Assembly (NCBI GenBank): GCA_009922295.1
Contig: RFWA01000132.1
Span: 1-6,832, forward strand
Origin: Betaproteobacteria bacterium
Lineage (GTDB): Bacteria > Pseudomonadota > Gammaproteobacteria > Burkholderiales > Burkholderiaceae_C
Direction of reading: 5' to 3'
DNA: 6,832 bases
Shown: positions 1 through 6,665 of the stretch, piece after piece
Numbering within the stretch: position 1 is the first letter of the stretch
Layout of the letters: each line of letters starts with the position of its first letter
Notes under the pieces: generated by a model
Database searches by the model: none
Told to the model about the DNA's origin: nothing
What the model saw: the letters and a program-made list of their open reading frames with translations, nothing else
Position numbers and translations under genes: made by a program

Positions 1-16
1 CAAGTAGGAGTGCTGT

Positions 17-1168
17 ATGAGCCATGACGACACAAACCGTGACCTGCTGCTGCGCGGCGCACGGGTGATTGACCCTTCGCAGGGCCTTGACCAGGTGAGC
101 GATGTCCTGTTTTCCAAGGGTGTTGTCGCCAAGATCGGGGTCGACCTGCCGGTACCGGCGGGGGCCGATGTCCGCGATGTACGGGGCAAGGTGGTGACCC
201 CGGGGCTCATCGACCTGCACACCCATGTGTATTGGGGTGGTACCTCGATCGGTGTCGATGCGGTGGCGCTCGCACGCACCAGTGCCACCGCCACTTTTGT
301 GGATGCTGGCACGGCTGGCCCGGGTAATTTCCCCGGGTTTCGCAAGCACGTGATTGAGCCGGCACTGCCGGTTCGCATCCTGCCGCTGCTCAATCTGTCG
401 TTTGCGGGCATCTTCGCTTTTTCAGACACGGTGATGGTGGGTGAATCCGAAGACCTGCGCCTGCTCGATCTCAAGGAGTGCGTCCGGGTTGCCCGCGAAA
501 ACGCCGATCTGGTGGTCGGCATCAAGGTCCGGGTTGGCAGGGGGGCCAGTGGTAACGCAGGCATTGCACCCATGGACATGGCGTTAGAGGTGGCCGAAGC
601 CACCGGGTTGCCCTTGATGGCTCACTTGGACCACCCGCCACCGTCGCGCCTGGAGGTCATGTCGCGCCTGCGCAAGGGCGACATCCTGACCCACTGTTTC
701 AGGCCGTTTCCCAACGCACCCTCGCACCCTGGTGGCGGTGTGCGACCGGAGGTCATGGCGGCGCGCGAGCGGGGTGTGATTTTTGACATCGGCCATGGCG
801 CGGGGTCTTGCGGTTTTGCCACCAGCCGAGCCATGCTGGCCGCGGGCTTCAAGCCCGACGTGATCTCATCGGACGTACACATTCTCTCCATCAATGGGCC
901 GGCTTTCGATCTGCTGCAAACCCTGGCCAAGTTCCACGCTCTGGGTATGACGCTGCCGGAAGTGGTGGCCTGTGGCACCAGCAATGCCGCACGTGCCATC
1001 CGTCGCCCCGATCTGGGATCTTTGAAGCCGGGCTCGGTGGGGGATGCCAGTATTTTTGAGGTGCTGACCGAACCGACCCAGTACAAGGACGTGGTGGGTG
1101 AGGTGATCACTGGCGAGCATCGCTTCGCCGCCCGTGGGCTGGTGCTTTCGGGTCAATGGTGGCATTGA
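17..1168 (+). CDS. Amidohydrolase/deacetylase family metallohydrolase (Atu3266/EF0837-like)
   Basis: A 383-residue cytosolic amidohydrolase-superfamily enzyme with no signal peptide. After a small N-terminal beta-sandwich piece (LLLRGARVIDP), the metal-binding residues appear in the expected order: DLHTH gives H68 and H70, VVGIK gives K170 as the likely carboxylated bridging lysine, MAHLDH gives H203, DILTHCF gives H226, and SSDVH gives D286 as the catalytic acid. This set indicates a binuclear metal site and an intact enzyme. The clade is the one usually named amidohydrolase/deacetylase, whose studied relative Atu3266 hydrolyses acetyl-(R)-mandelate. Many members have no known natural substrate. 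It is related to, but not the same as, dihydropyrimidinase/D-hydantoinase. TAGGAG at 5-10 lies six bases before the ATG and supports the start. It is the first gene visible in an apparent five-gene operon, so it probably removes an acyl or ester group, or opens a ring, on the cluster's substrate. The family call is firm and the substrate is not. Confidence 0.9.
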   Translation: MSHDDTNRDLLLRGARVIDPSQGLDQVSDVLFSKGVVAKIGVDLPVPAGADVRDVRGKVVTPGLIDLHTHVYWGGTSIGVDAVALARTSATATFVDAGTAGPGNFPGFRKHVIEPALPVRILPLLNLSFAGIFAFSDTVMVGESEDLRLLDLKECVRVARENADLVVGIKVRVGRGASGNAGIAPMDMALEVAEATGLPLMAHLDHPPPSRLEVMSRLRKGDILTHCFRPFPNAPSHPGGGVRPEVMAARERGVIFDIGHGAGSCGFATSRAMLAAGFKPDVISSDVHILSINGPAFDLLQTLAKFHALGMTLPEVVACGTSNAARAIRRPDLGSLKPGSVGDASIFEVLTEPTQYKDVVGEVITGEHRFAARGLVLSGQWWH

Positions 1169-1200
1169 GGTAGCCCTTGGGCCCGTCGGCGCAATGCCGC
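1159..1200 (+). repeat. Intercistronic inverted repeat over the stop codon of the first gene
   Basis: GGCATTG at 1161-1167 is exactly complementary to CAATGCC at 1192-1198. The stem extends to nine pairs (1159-1167 with 1192-1200) if one G-U pair is allowed. The loop is 24 bases and GC-rich. The stem contains the first two bases of the TGA stop codon (1166-1168) of the amidohydrolase gene. No T-run follows, so it is not an ordinary intrinsic terminator. It could tune mRNA stability or expression of the downstream genes, or be chance. Confidence 0.35.
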
Positions 1201-1225
1201 AGCAATGTTCGACAAATCAATTCAC

Positions 1226-1230
1226 AGGAG
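1226..1230 (+). promoter_or_regulatory. Ribosome binding site deciding the start of the deacylase gene
   Basis: AGGAG lies seven bases before the ATG at 1238. The reading frame is open further upstream to an ATG at 1205, but that codon has no comparable purine-rich site. The extra eleven residues (MFDKSIHRSLA) include this ribosome binding site itself and do not look like family sequence. The start at 1238 is therefore preferred. Confidence 0.8.
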
Positions 1231-1237
1231 CTTAGCC

Positions 1238-2263
1238 ATGGCCAATACCAGCCTGATCTTTACCGACATCGACTATGACCGCCAGGGCAAGCAGGTCGGC
1301 TGGTTGCACTTGCCGCATTCGGTCACCCGCTCCGCCTATGGCGCCCTGGCCATCCCCATCGCAGTCATTAGCAATGGCCCCGGCCCCACCGTGTTCCTGA
1401 TGGCCGGCAACCATGGCGACGAGTACGAGGGCCAGATTGTCCTGGCCAAATTGATCCGTGAGCTTGAGCCGGAGCACATCAAGGGCCGGGTCATCATCCT
1501 GCCTGCCGCCAATTTGCCGGCTGCCATGGCAGGAACCCGGGTCTCGCCTATTGACCAGGGCAACCTCAATCGCGCCTTCCCTGGCGACCCCCAGGGTACC
1601 CCGACCTTTGCCATAGCGCATTACATTGACAGTGTGCTGTACCCCATGGCTGACTTCCACCATGACCTGCATTCCGGTGGTTCGTCGCTGCGCTACGTGC
1701 CGTTTTGCTCAATGCGCAACAGTGATGACCCTGCGCTGGACGCGCGCGCGCTGGCTGCCCTGAAAGCTTTTGGCGCCCCGCTGAGCCTGATCTGGGCCTA
1801 TAACCCCGAAGGCCGTCTGGCCAGTGCAGCTGCGGTCAAGCGCGGTCTGTTGTCGCTGGGTGGGGAGTTTGGCGGCGGCGGCGACGTCAACCGAACCAGC
1901 CTGGCCATGCTCGACCGTGGTGTGCATAACTTTTTGCGATTTGCCGGTGTGCTGCCCGCCCTCGCCAGTGAGACGGCCCATTCGCAGGTCATTCGGTATC
2001 TCGAGGTGTCCAGCCGGGAGCACTATGTGTACGCCACAGAGGCCGGCTTGCTCGAGCCCCTGGTGGACCTGGGTGCCGAAGTGAAGGAAGGCCAACTGGC
2101 GGGACAAATCCATTTTGTGGATAACCCGGCAAGGGCCCCTGTGCCTTGCTACTTCCGACGTGCTGGCATGGTGGTTTGCCAGCGCCATTTTGGTCGTGTC
2201 GAGCGTGGTGACTGCGTCGCACACTTGGGGACAGACATCGCTCCAGGCCGTTTAGGGGGCTGA
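1238..2263 (+). CDS. Succinylglutamate desuccinylase/aspartoacylase family deacylase (DoeB-like)
   Basis: A 341-residue zinc-dependent deacylase of the AstE/AspA branch of the M14 carboxypeptidase fold, probably cytosolic. The zinc site is visible: NHGDEYEG supplies H59 and E62, and HHDLHSGG supplies H145. E210 in LGGEFGGGG is the probable general base. AGTRVSPIDQGNLNRAFPG (about 98-116) is the substrate-carboxylate binding stretch. The C-terminal part (about 265-330, EAGLLEPLVDLGAEVKEGQ) is the beta-barrel extension seen in this family. Overall it resembles DoeB, the N-acetyl-L-2,4-diaminobutyrate deacetylase of ectoine breakdown, in length and motifs, but no ectoine genes are visible here. 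It probably cleaves an N-acyl group from an amino-acid-like compound. The gene stops two bases before the next start, so the two are almost certainly co-translated. The acyl group and amine are unknown. Confidence 0.88.
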   Translation: MANTSLIFTDIDYDRQGKQVGWLHLPHSVTRSAYGALAIPIAVISNGPGPTVFLMAGNHGDEYEGQIVLAKLIRELEPEHIKGRVIILPAANLPAAMAGTRVSPIDQGNLNRAFPGDPQGTPTFAIAHYIDSVLYPMADFHHDLHSGGSSLRYVPFCSMRNSDDPALDARALAALKAFGAPLSLIWAYNPEGRLASAAAVKRGLLSLGGEFGGGGDVNRTSLAMLDRGVHNFLRFAGVLPALASETAHSQVIRYLEVSSREHYVYATEAGLLEPLVDLGAEVKEGQLAGQIHFVDNPARAPVPCYFRRAGMVVCQRHFGRVERGDCVAHLGTDIAPGRLGG

Positions 2264-2265
2264 AC

Positions 2266-3198
2266 ATGGGCCGCCATCTCGTCATTGCTGCTGCCCAAAT
2301 GGGGCCGATCGCTCGCACTGAAAGTAGGGCGGCTGTGGTGCGGCGCATGATCGACCTGATGCGGCAGGCCAAGGCCCTGGGTGCCGAGGTGGTAGCCTAT
2401 CCCGAAGCCACCCTGACAGCGTTTTTCCCGCACTGGTTTACTGAAGACGAAGACGAAGTTGATGCCTGGTTCGAACGCGACATGCCCGGGCCCCAGACCC
2501 AGCCGCTGTTTGACGAGGCGCGCCGGCTCGGTGTCGGTTTTCACTTGGGCTACTGCGAGTTGGACATGTCCAGCGGCCGCAAACGGCGTTTTAATACCTC
2601 GATATTGGTCGACGCCAGTGGCCGCATCATCGGCAAGTACCGCAAGATCCACCTGCCGGGACATTCCGATCACCGGCCCGAGACCCCGTTCCAAAACCTT
2701 GAGAAGCGCTATTTTGAGGTGGGCGACCTGGGCTTCGGTGCCTGGCAGGCCTGGGGCGGTGTTGCCGGCATGATCATCTGCAACGACCGGCGCTGGCCTG
2801 AATCCTACCGGGTGCTGGGCTTGCAAGGTGCTGACATGATTTTCTGTGGGTACAACACGCCCGTGCACCATCCGGCGGCCCCTGATCACGACCGTTTGGG
2901 CCAGTTCCACAATGAGTTGTCGATGCAATCGGGGGCCTACCAGAACAGCGCCTGGGTGATCGGTATTGCCAAGGCCGGGATGGAAGAAGGCGTGGACATG
3001 ATTGCCGGCAGTTGCATCATCACGCCAACCGGTGAGATTGCGGCGCGTTGCAGCAGTGCGGAAGACGAGGTCATTGTCAGCCGCTGTGACCTCGATCTGG
3101 GGCGCTCTTACCGGGAAACCACCTTTAATTTTGCCCGCCACCGCCGGACTGAGCATTACCAAATGATTGTCGAGCGGACTGGCCCGACTCCCCCTTGA
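2266..3198 (+). CDS. Nitrilase-superfamily amidohydrolase, N-carbamoyl-D-amino acid hydrolase-like
   Basis: A 310-residue carbon-nitrogen hydrolase that can be aligned by eye, almost without gaps, to Agrobacterium N-carbamoyl-D-amino acid amidohydrolase (about 304 residues), which releases CO2 and ammonia from N-carbamoyl-D-amino acids. The catalytic triad sits at the same numbers: E47 in YPEATLT, K127 in KYRKIHLPG and C172 in IICNDRRWPE. Also kept are H129, N173, R175, R176, T198 (GYNTP) and H215. Position 144 is Asn (FQNLEKRYFE), where I recall the characterised enzyme having His, which may shift substrate or activity. AGGGGG at 2254-2259 lies six bases before the ATG, and the start is two bases after the preceding stop. 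The protein is cytosolic and probably oligomeric like its relatives. No classical D-hydantoinase or hydantoin racemase is present in this window, so the true substrate could be another carbamoyl compound or amide. Confidence 0.9.
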   Translation: MGRHLVIAAAQMGPIARTESRAAVVRRMIDLMRQAKALGAEVVAYPEATLTAFFPHWFTEDEDEVDAWFERDMPGPQTQPLFDEARRLGVGFHLGYCELDMSSGRKRRFNTSILVDASGRIIGKYRKIHLPGHSDHRPETPFQNLEKRYFEVGDLGFGAWQAWGGVAGMIICNDRRWPESYRVLGLQGADMIFCGYNTPVHHPAAPDHDRLGQFHNELSMQSGAYQNSAWVIGIAKAGMEEGVDMIAGSCIITPTGEIAARCSSAEDEVIVSRCDLDLGRSYRETTFNFARHRRTEHYQMIVERTGPTPP

Positions 3199-3284
3199 TG
3201 CCCTACGGCGCCAGCACACCCGACACTCAGTGGCAGGCGCTGGACCGAACCAGCTGTAGCCTGACCCTGCGATGTCCCTGTTAG
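3198..3284 (+). CDS. Possible 28-codon leader ORF coupling the hydrolase to the transporter
   Basis: An ATG at 3198 shares a base with the stop codon of the carbamoylase-like gene (TGATG). It opens a 28-codon frame beginning MPYGASTPDTQWQ and ending at a TAG (3282-3284), which overlaps the first 13 bases of the transporter gene in another frame. The transporter start has no clear Shine-Dalgarno sequence, so ribosomes finishing this small frame could restart there. The peptide has no recognisable family and may simply be chance. There is no codon-conservation evidence. Confidence 0.2.
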   Translation: MPYGASTPDTQWQALDRTSCSLTLRCPC

Positions 3285-4594
3285 ATACCTTCCGCGTCCC
3301 GACCGAGCTTGAGCCGGAGGTGAAAAATTCCTTTCGACGCGAGCAATGGACGGAGATGAGCATGCCGCTGGCCACCGGTCTGCTGGAGGGTGGCTTTGTG
3401 GCGGTACTGGCGGCCAAGGCCTTTGACGCCCAGCCCTGGATGATTGCCGTGATTTCCGCGGCCTCCATGTTTGGTAATCTGTCGAGTTTTTTCTGGAACC
3501 GTTTGGCCATGGGCCGGGCCAAAGTCCCCTTGGTTACCGCCTTGCAGCTGGTGGTGCTGGGGTGTGTAGCTGCCATTGCGCTCAGTCCGCGCTCTATCCT
3601 GGGGGGCTGGATCCTTGTGGGCGCGGTAGTGGTCAGCCGGCTGTTGATTGCCGGCATCATCACATTGCGCAGCATTGCCTGGAGCCTGAACTATGACCGC
3701 AGTCTGCGGGCCCGTATTACTGGGCGTTTGCAGGCCACCACCAGCCTCATGATTGTGCTCGCCACCGGGCTGGGTAGCCTGCTGCTCGACTCCCACCCGG
3801 AGAGTTTCCGCTGGCTTTATGCGACGGGTCTGTTGGCCGGGAGCGTCGGGATATGGGCCTACTCCGGCGTTAGCCTGCAAGGGGAAAAACGGCACCAGGT
3901 GATGGAGCGGCGCAGCGGGCGAGACAGCCTGGGCCGTAACAATTTCTTGGCGATCTTGCGGTCAGACCCGCATTACGCCCGCTACCAGTGGTTTCAATTC
4001 ATATCGGGTTTGGGGGCCATGATGATGGAGCCGCCCCTGGTGTACCTGATTTCCAAACAAATCGGCGCGAACTACGCCACCAGCATCGGCATTGTGCTGA
4101 TCATCCCGTTCTTGTTGAATTTCACGACCATTCATTTGTGGGCCCGCTATTTTGACCGGGTGCATGTCAGCGAGTTTCGCGCGCGTCAAAACGCGCTATG
4201 GGTGATCGGCACACTGGTGATGTTCTGGGGGGCCTTTAGTCTCTCCTTGGTCTGGTTGGCGGCGGGCCGCTTTCTGACCAGCCTGGTCAATGCCGGGGGC
4301 ACCCTGGCATGGCAACTCGGCCACAATGACTTTGCACCCCAGGAACAGCTGTCGGCCTACATGGGTGTTCACGTTACCCTGACCGGTGTCCGCGGCGCGA
4401 TTGCACCCTTTGCCGGCATGGCACTTTACCTGGGATGGGATGCCAATGGTCATCTGCCAGGAAGCACGGGCCTGGGTGTCTGGCTGTTCTTTCTGTCAGC
4501 CATCCTCGGGATGGTGGCCTGGCGCGGGTTTGCCCGGCTGCAGCAGGATATGGAAAAACTGGGCCTGGCCGATGGTCACCGTGCATCGTCGTGA
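3272..4594 (+). CDS. Major facilitator superfamily (MFS) transporter
   Basis: A 440-residue inner-membrane protein with roughly eleven or twelve hydrophobic segments. They centre near residues 42, 62, 95, 120, 163, 190, 245, 278, 318, 338, 380 and 412, with a basic hydrophilic loop at about 201-238 between the two halves. RARITGRLQ after the fourth or fifth segment and the ARYFDR loop after segment eight are typical of MFS carriers. The first 30 residues are hydrophilic and cytoplasmic. The ATG at 3272 is the only reasonable upstream start: a TAG at 3257-3259 closes the frame, and no Shine-Dalgarno is seen. A later start at codon 29 or 31 is possible but would cut into family-like sequence. 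It lies inside a catabolic operon, so uptake of the substrate is the likeliest role, although export cannot be excluded. The substrate cannot be read from the sequence. Confidence 0.85.
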   Translation: MSLLDTFRVPTELEPEVKNSFRREQWTEMSMPLATGLLEGGFVAVLAAKAFDAQPWMIAVISAASMFGNLSSFFWNRLAMGRAKVPLVTALQLVVLGCVAAIALSPRSILGGWILVGAVVVSRLLIAGIITLRSIAWSLNYDRSLRARITGRLQATTSLMIVLATGLGSLLLDSHPESFRWLYATGLLAGSVGIWAYSGVSLQGEKRHQVMERRSGRDSLGRNNFLAILRSDPHYARYQWFQFISGLGAMMMEPPLVYLISKQIGANYATSIGIVLIIPFLLNFTTIHLWARYFDRVHVSEFRARQNALWVIGTLVMFWGAFSLSLVWLAAGRFLTSLVNAGGTLAWQLGHNDFAPQEQLSAYMGVHVTLTGVRGAIAPFAGMALYLGWDANGHLPGSTGLGVWLFFLSAILGMVAWRGFARLQQDMEKLGLADGHRASS

Positions 4595-4632
4595 GGAGCC
4601 CTGATCAACTGTTACTTTGACTGGAGCGTTAT

Positions 4633-5634
4633 ATGAAACTTGCAATGGTGTCCCGCCCACTGGCTGACTCTGATCTCCGCCTGGCCCGACAAATGGGCAT
4701 GAGTGATGTTGTCAGCACTGTCGCCGGTTTGTCGATGGCGCCGCAGCGCGAGCAAGGCCCACCATTGGCTTACGAGGACCTCTTGGCCATGCGCCGCCAA
4801 GTGGAAGCGCAGGGGATGACCTTGTCGGTGATCGAGGGCTACCAGCTGTCGGATCGCATTACCTTGGGCATGCCGGGCCGAGATGATGACATCGCCAGCG
4901 TGTGCCAGAGCATCGTCAATATGGGACGAGCCGGCATTCCGGTGTATTGCTACAACTTTATGGCCGTGTTTAACTGGCTACGCACCGCTTTCGACATGCC
5001 TGGGCGTGGGGGCGCGCTGGTCACTCAGTTTGATGCGCGTGACCCCGCTGCTCGGGCCTTGACGTATGCCGGCGAGACCACTGACGAGCAAATGTGGGAC
5101 AACCTGGCTTATTTTTTACATCGGGCCATGCCCGTGGCGGAGGCGGCCGGGGTGAAGTTGGCCCTGCACCCCGATGATCCGCCGATGTCGCCGGTGCGTG
5201 GTCTTGCGCGGATTCTGCGCGACGTGGCGGCGTTTGACCGAGTGCTGGAGATGGCGCCCAGTTCCAGCAATGGCATCACCTTGTGCCAGGGTAACTTTGC
5301 CGCCATGCCTGGGGTCAATATTCCTGACGCGATTCGGCACTTTGGGCGTCGCAACAAAATCTTCTTTGCCCACTTCCGCGACATCCGGGGTAGCGTGCCG
5401 CTGTTTGAAGAAACTTTTCATGACGAAGGCAAGACCGATATGTTCGAAGCCATGAAGGCTTACCACGACGTTGGCTACACCGGCCCCTTGCGGCCAGACC
5501 ATAACCCGACCATGGAGGGAGAGCGCAATGACGAGCCCGGCTACATGATTCGCGGGCAGATTTTTGCTGTGGGTTATATGAAAGGCCTGATCCAGGCGGT
5601 GCGGTCTCAGACTCAGCTAAGTCTTGTAAGGTAG
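4633..5634 (+). CDS. Mannonate dehydratase (UxuA)-like TIM-barrel protein
   Basis: A 333-residue protein of the xylose-isomerase-like TIM-barrel superfamily, closest in motifs to mannonate dehydratase, which removes water from D-mannonate to give 2-keto-3-deoxygluconate. The expected metal ligands are present: H179 in ALHPDDPP, C218 in LCQGN, H247 in AHFRDIRG and D289 in RPDHNP, with H290 next to D289. It is shorter than E. coli UxuA (394 residues). The usual DHG that continues the RPDH motif is replaced by DHNPTMEGE, so the substrate may be a different sugar acid or hydroxy acid. GGAG at 4623-4626 lies six bases before the ATG, and the gap from the transporter is 38 bases, which places it at the end of the operon. 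A dehydratase fits a pathway that makes a 2-keto-3-deoxy acid for an aldolase. The fold and family are well supported; the exact reaction is not. Confidence 0.85.
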   Translation: MKLAMVSRPLADSDLRLARQMGMSDVVSTVAGLSMAPQREQGPPLAYEDLLAMRRQVEAQGMTLSVIEGYQLSDRITLGMPGRDDDIASVCQSIVNMGRAGIPVYCYNFMAVFNWLRTAFDMPGRGGALVTQFDARDPAARALTYAGETTDEQMWDNLAYFLHRAMPVAEAAGVKLALHPDDPPMSPVRGLARILRDVAAFDRVLEMAPSSSNGITLCQGNFAAMPGVNIPDAIRHFGRRNKIFFAHFRDIRGSVPLFEETFHDEGKTDMFEAMKAYHDVGYTGPLRPDHNPTMEGERNDEPGYMIRGQIFAVGYMKGLIQAVRSQTQLSLVR

Positions 5635-5653
5635 TCAAAAAATCAACGACGGA

Positions 5654-5667
5654 CCCGAGAAGTCGGG
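5654..5667. terminator. Weak terminator-like hairpin between convergent genes
   Basis: CCCGA at 5654-5658 and TCGGG at 5663-5667 form a five-pair stem with a four-base GAAG loop. On the minus strand, downstream of the regulator gene, six T residues follow at 5642-5637, but eleven bases away from the stem, which is far for an intrinsic terminator. On the plus strand no T-run follows. A second small hairpin, GCCGT-GAA-ACGGC, is at 5690-5702. The 110-base convergent gap (5635-5744) holds no gene. Either hairpin may help end transcription; the evidence is modest. Confidence 0.3.
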
Positions 5668-5744
5668 CCTGGCTGGCCGTGTGTTTCTTGCCGTGAAACG
5701 GCTTGGCGGTCAGTCAGGAGGCTTGATTGCGCTGCGGCGTCGTG

Positions 5745-6515
5745 TTACTGCAGCGTTTCCGAAAATTCAAGGGTGCTCACGGTGCGTGCGAGCACGCGCC
5801 CCATGCGGTCTAGGGTTTCCATGGGCATCAGTTGGGATGGGCCGGAAATGCTGATCGCGGCAATGGCATCGCCACTATGCGGTGAGCAAATAGCCGCAGC
5901 AACGCAACGCGCACCCATTTCATTTTCTTCCAGGTCTAGCGCGTAGTGGCGCAGTGCGCTTTGGGCGATGTTGTCCAGGAAAAGGTCGCGGTTTGTGATG
6001 GTGTGAGGTGTTCGCGACGGCATTTGTCGTGGCACCACCCGGTCTAATTCGGACGATCCCAGGGTCAACAAAATGGCTTTGCCCAAGGCGGTCGAATAAA
6101 GCGGGTCGCGCTTACCGATCATGGCCTCGGTGTGCTGCAAGCGGGTGGACCCAACCATGTCGATATAGACGATGTCTGAGCCGTCACGCACAGCCAGATT
6201 CACAGTTTCATTGAATTGCCTTTGCAGACGCCTGAGTGCCGGGTGAGCCGCTTCGCGTATGCGCTCTACCTGCGTGGTGAGCGGCGCCGACACGGCGACT
6301 CGGGGCCCGATCAGATAACGCTCTGCGGCCTCGTCGTAACCTACAAAACCCGAGGCGCGCAGGGTGTAAAGGTAGCGGAATGCAGTGGTCTTGGGCAAGG
6401 CGGTGCAGGCGGCCAGATCCGACAAAGTCATCGGGTCTTTGCTCGCCACAAGGGCATCCAGCAACTGCATGGCTTTGTGTACGGGGGTCACCACATAACG
6501 CCGGTCCAAGCTCAT
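5745..6515 (-). CDS. IclR-family transcriptional regulator
   Basis: A 256-residue IclR-type regulator. Residues 11-70 form the winged helix-turn-helix: KAMQLLDALVASKDPMTLSDLA, of which the scaffold and first helix are clear, then the recognition helix ALPKTTAFRYLYTLRASGF and the wing ERYLIGPRV. Residues 85-250 form the effector-binding domain, with family landmarks DPLYSTALGKAIL (about 137-149), EENEMGARCVAAAI (about 196-209) and AAISISGP (about 219-226). The ATG at 6515 is preferred because GAGGTGG lies just before it; an in-frame TTG at 6527 would overlap that site. The gene runs tail-to-tail with the UxuA-like gene and head-to-head with the RraA-like gene, so it probably controls that gene, itself and perhaps the operon, in response to a pathway compound. 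Whether it represses or activates cannot be told from the sequence. Confidence 0.93.
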   Translation of the reverse strand: MSLDRRYVVTPVHKAMQLLDALVASKDPMTLSDLAACTALPKTTAFRYLYTLRASGFVGYDEAAERYLIGPRVAVSAPLTTQVERIREAAHPALRRLQRQFNETVNLAVRDGSDIVYIDMVGSTRLQHTEAMIGKRDPLYSTALGKAILLTLGSSELDRVVPRQMPSRTPHTITNRDLFLDNIAQSALRHYALDLEENEMGARCVAAAICSPHSGDAIAAISISGPSQLMPMETLDRMGRVLARTVSTLEFSETLQ

Positions 6516-6518
6516 TGT

Positions 6519-6525
6519 CCACCTC
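6519..6525 (-). promoter_or_regulatory. Ribosome binding site of the IclR gene
   Basis: On the minus strand GAGGTGG reads from 6525 to 6519, three bases before the ATG at 6515. Pairing of AGGTG with the 16S rRNA end gives a usable distance. This favours the ATG over the TTG at 6527 as the start codon. Confidence 0.65.
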
Positions 6526-6606
6526 AAATTTTTGGAATGAGGGACTGCTAACTGAAGGTCTTGCCAGTTTTAACCGCAAGCCGCCAATACCAGTTCCTTT
6601 TTTTAG

Positions 6607-6633
6607 CTTATACCCGAACCGTCAGAGCGTCAA
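6607..6633 (-). promoter_or_regulatory. Candidate sigma-70 promoter of the IclR gene
   Basis: Read on the minus strand, TTGACG (6633-6628) is followed after 15 bases by TATAAG (6612-6607). Each hexamer matches the consensus at five of six positions, but the spacer is two bases shorter than ideal. Transcription would begin near 6600 and leave a leader of about 85 bases. The -35 lies within a short direct repeat, AGCGT at 6626-6630 and 6633-6637. Confidence 0.4.
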
Positions 6634-6652
6634 GCGTGGTTGCCCCAGGGTC

Positions 6653-6665
6653 GTGCAATTTGCGC
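6653..6665. promoter_or_regulatory. Candidate operator, distal palindrome GTGCA-N3-TGCGC
   Basis: GTGCA at 6653-6657 and TGCGC at 6661-6665 are inverted arms with one mismatch around a three-base centre. The same GTGCA-N3-TGC architecture recurs with its centre 63 bp away, at 6716-6728, which is close to six helical turns. It lies upstream of the candidate IclR promoter. Binding by the IclR protein is inferred from position and symmetry. Confidence 0.35.

Noticed and set aside
622..1110. A 162-codon minus-strand frame inside the amidohydrolase gene
   Set aside because: It is antisense to a gene with a complete set of catalytic motifs, and its product is not recognisable.
1205..1237. Eleven-codon N-terminal extension of the deacylase from the ATG at 1205
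   Set aside because: No ribosome binding site precedes 1205, and the AGGAG at 1226-1230 serves the ATG at 1238, which gives a family-like N-terminus.
1709..2224. A 171-codon minus-strand frame inside the deacylase gene
   Set aside because: It is fully antisense to a well-supported enzyme and has no domain-like features or plausible neighbours.
2149..3675. A 508-codon open frame on the minus strand across the end of the deacylase gene, the whole carbamoylase-like gene and the start of the transporter
   Set aside because: It lies antisense to three clear genes, its translation resembles no family, and long antisense frames are expected in GC-rich coding DNA.
5690..5702. GCCGT-GAA-ACGGC hairpin as an intrinsic terminator for the operon
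   Set aside because: The stem is only five pairs with a three-base loop, and no T-run follows on either strand. A competing pairing of GTTTC with GAAAC also exists.
6516..6527. TTG start at 6527 for the IclR gene, adding four residues
   Set aside because: It would overlap the GAGGTGG ribosome binding site, and an ATG with suitable spacing follows at 6515.
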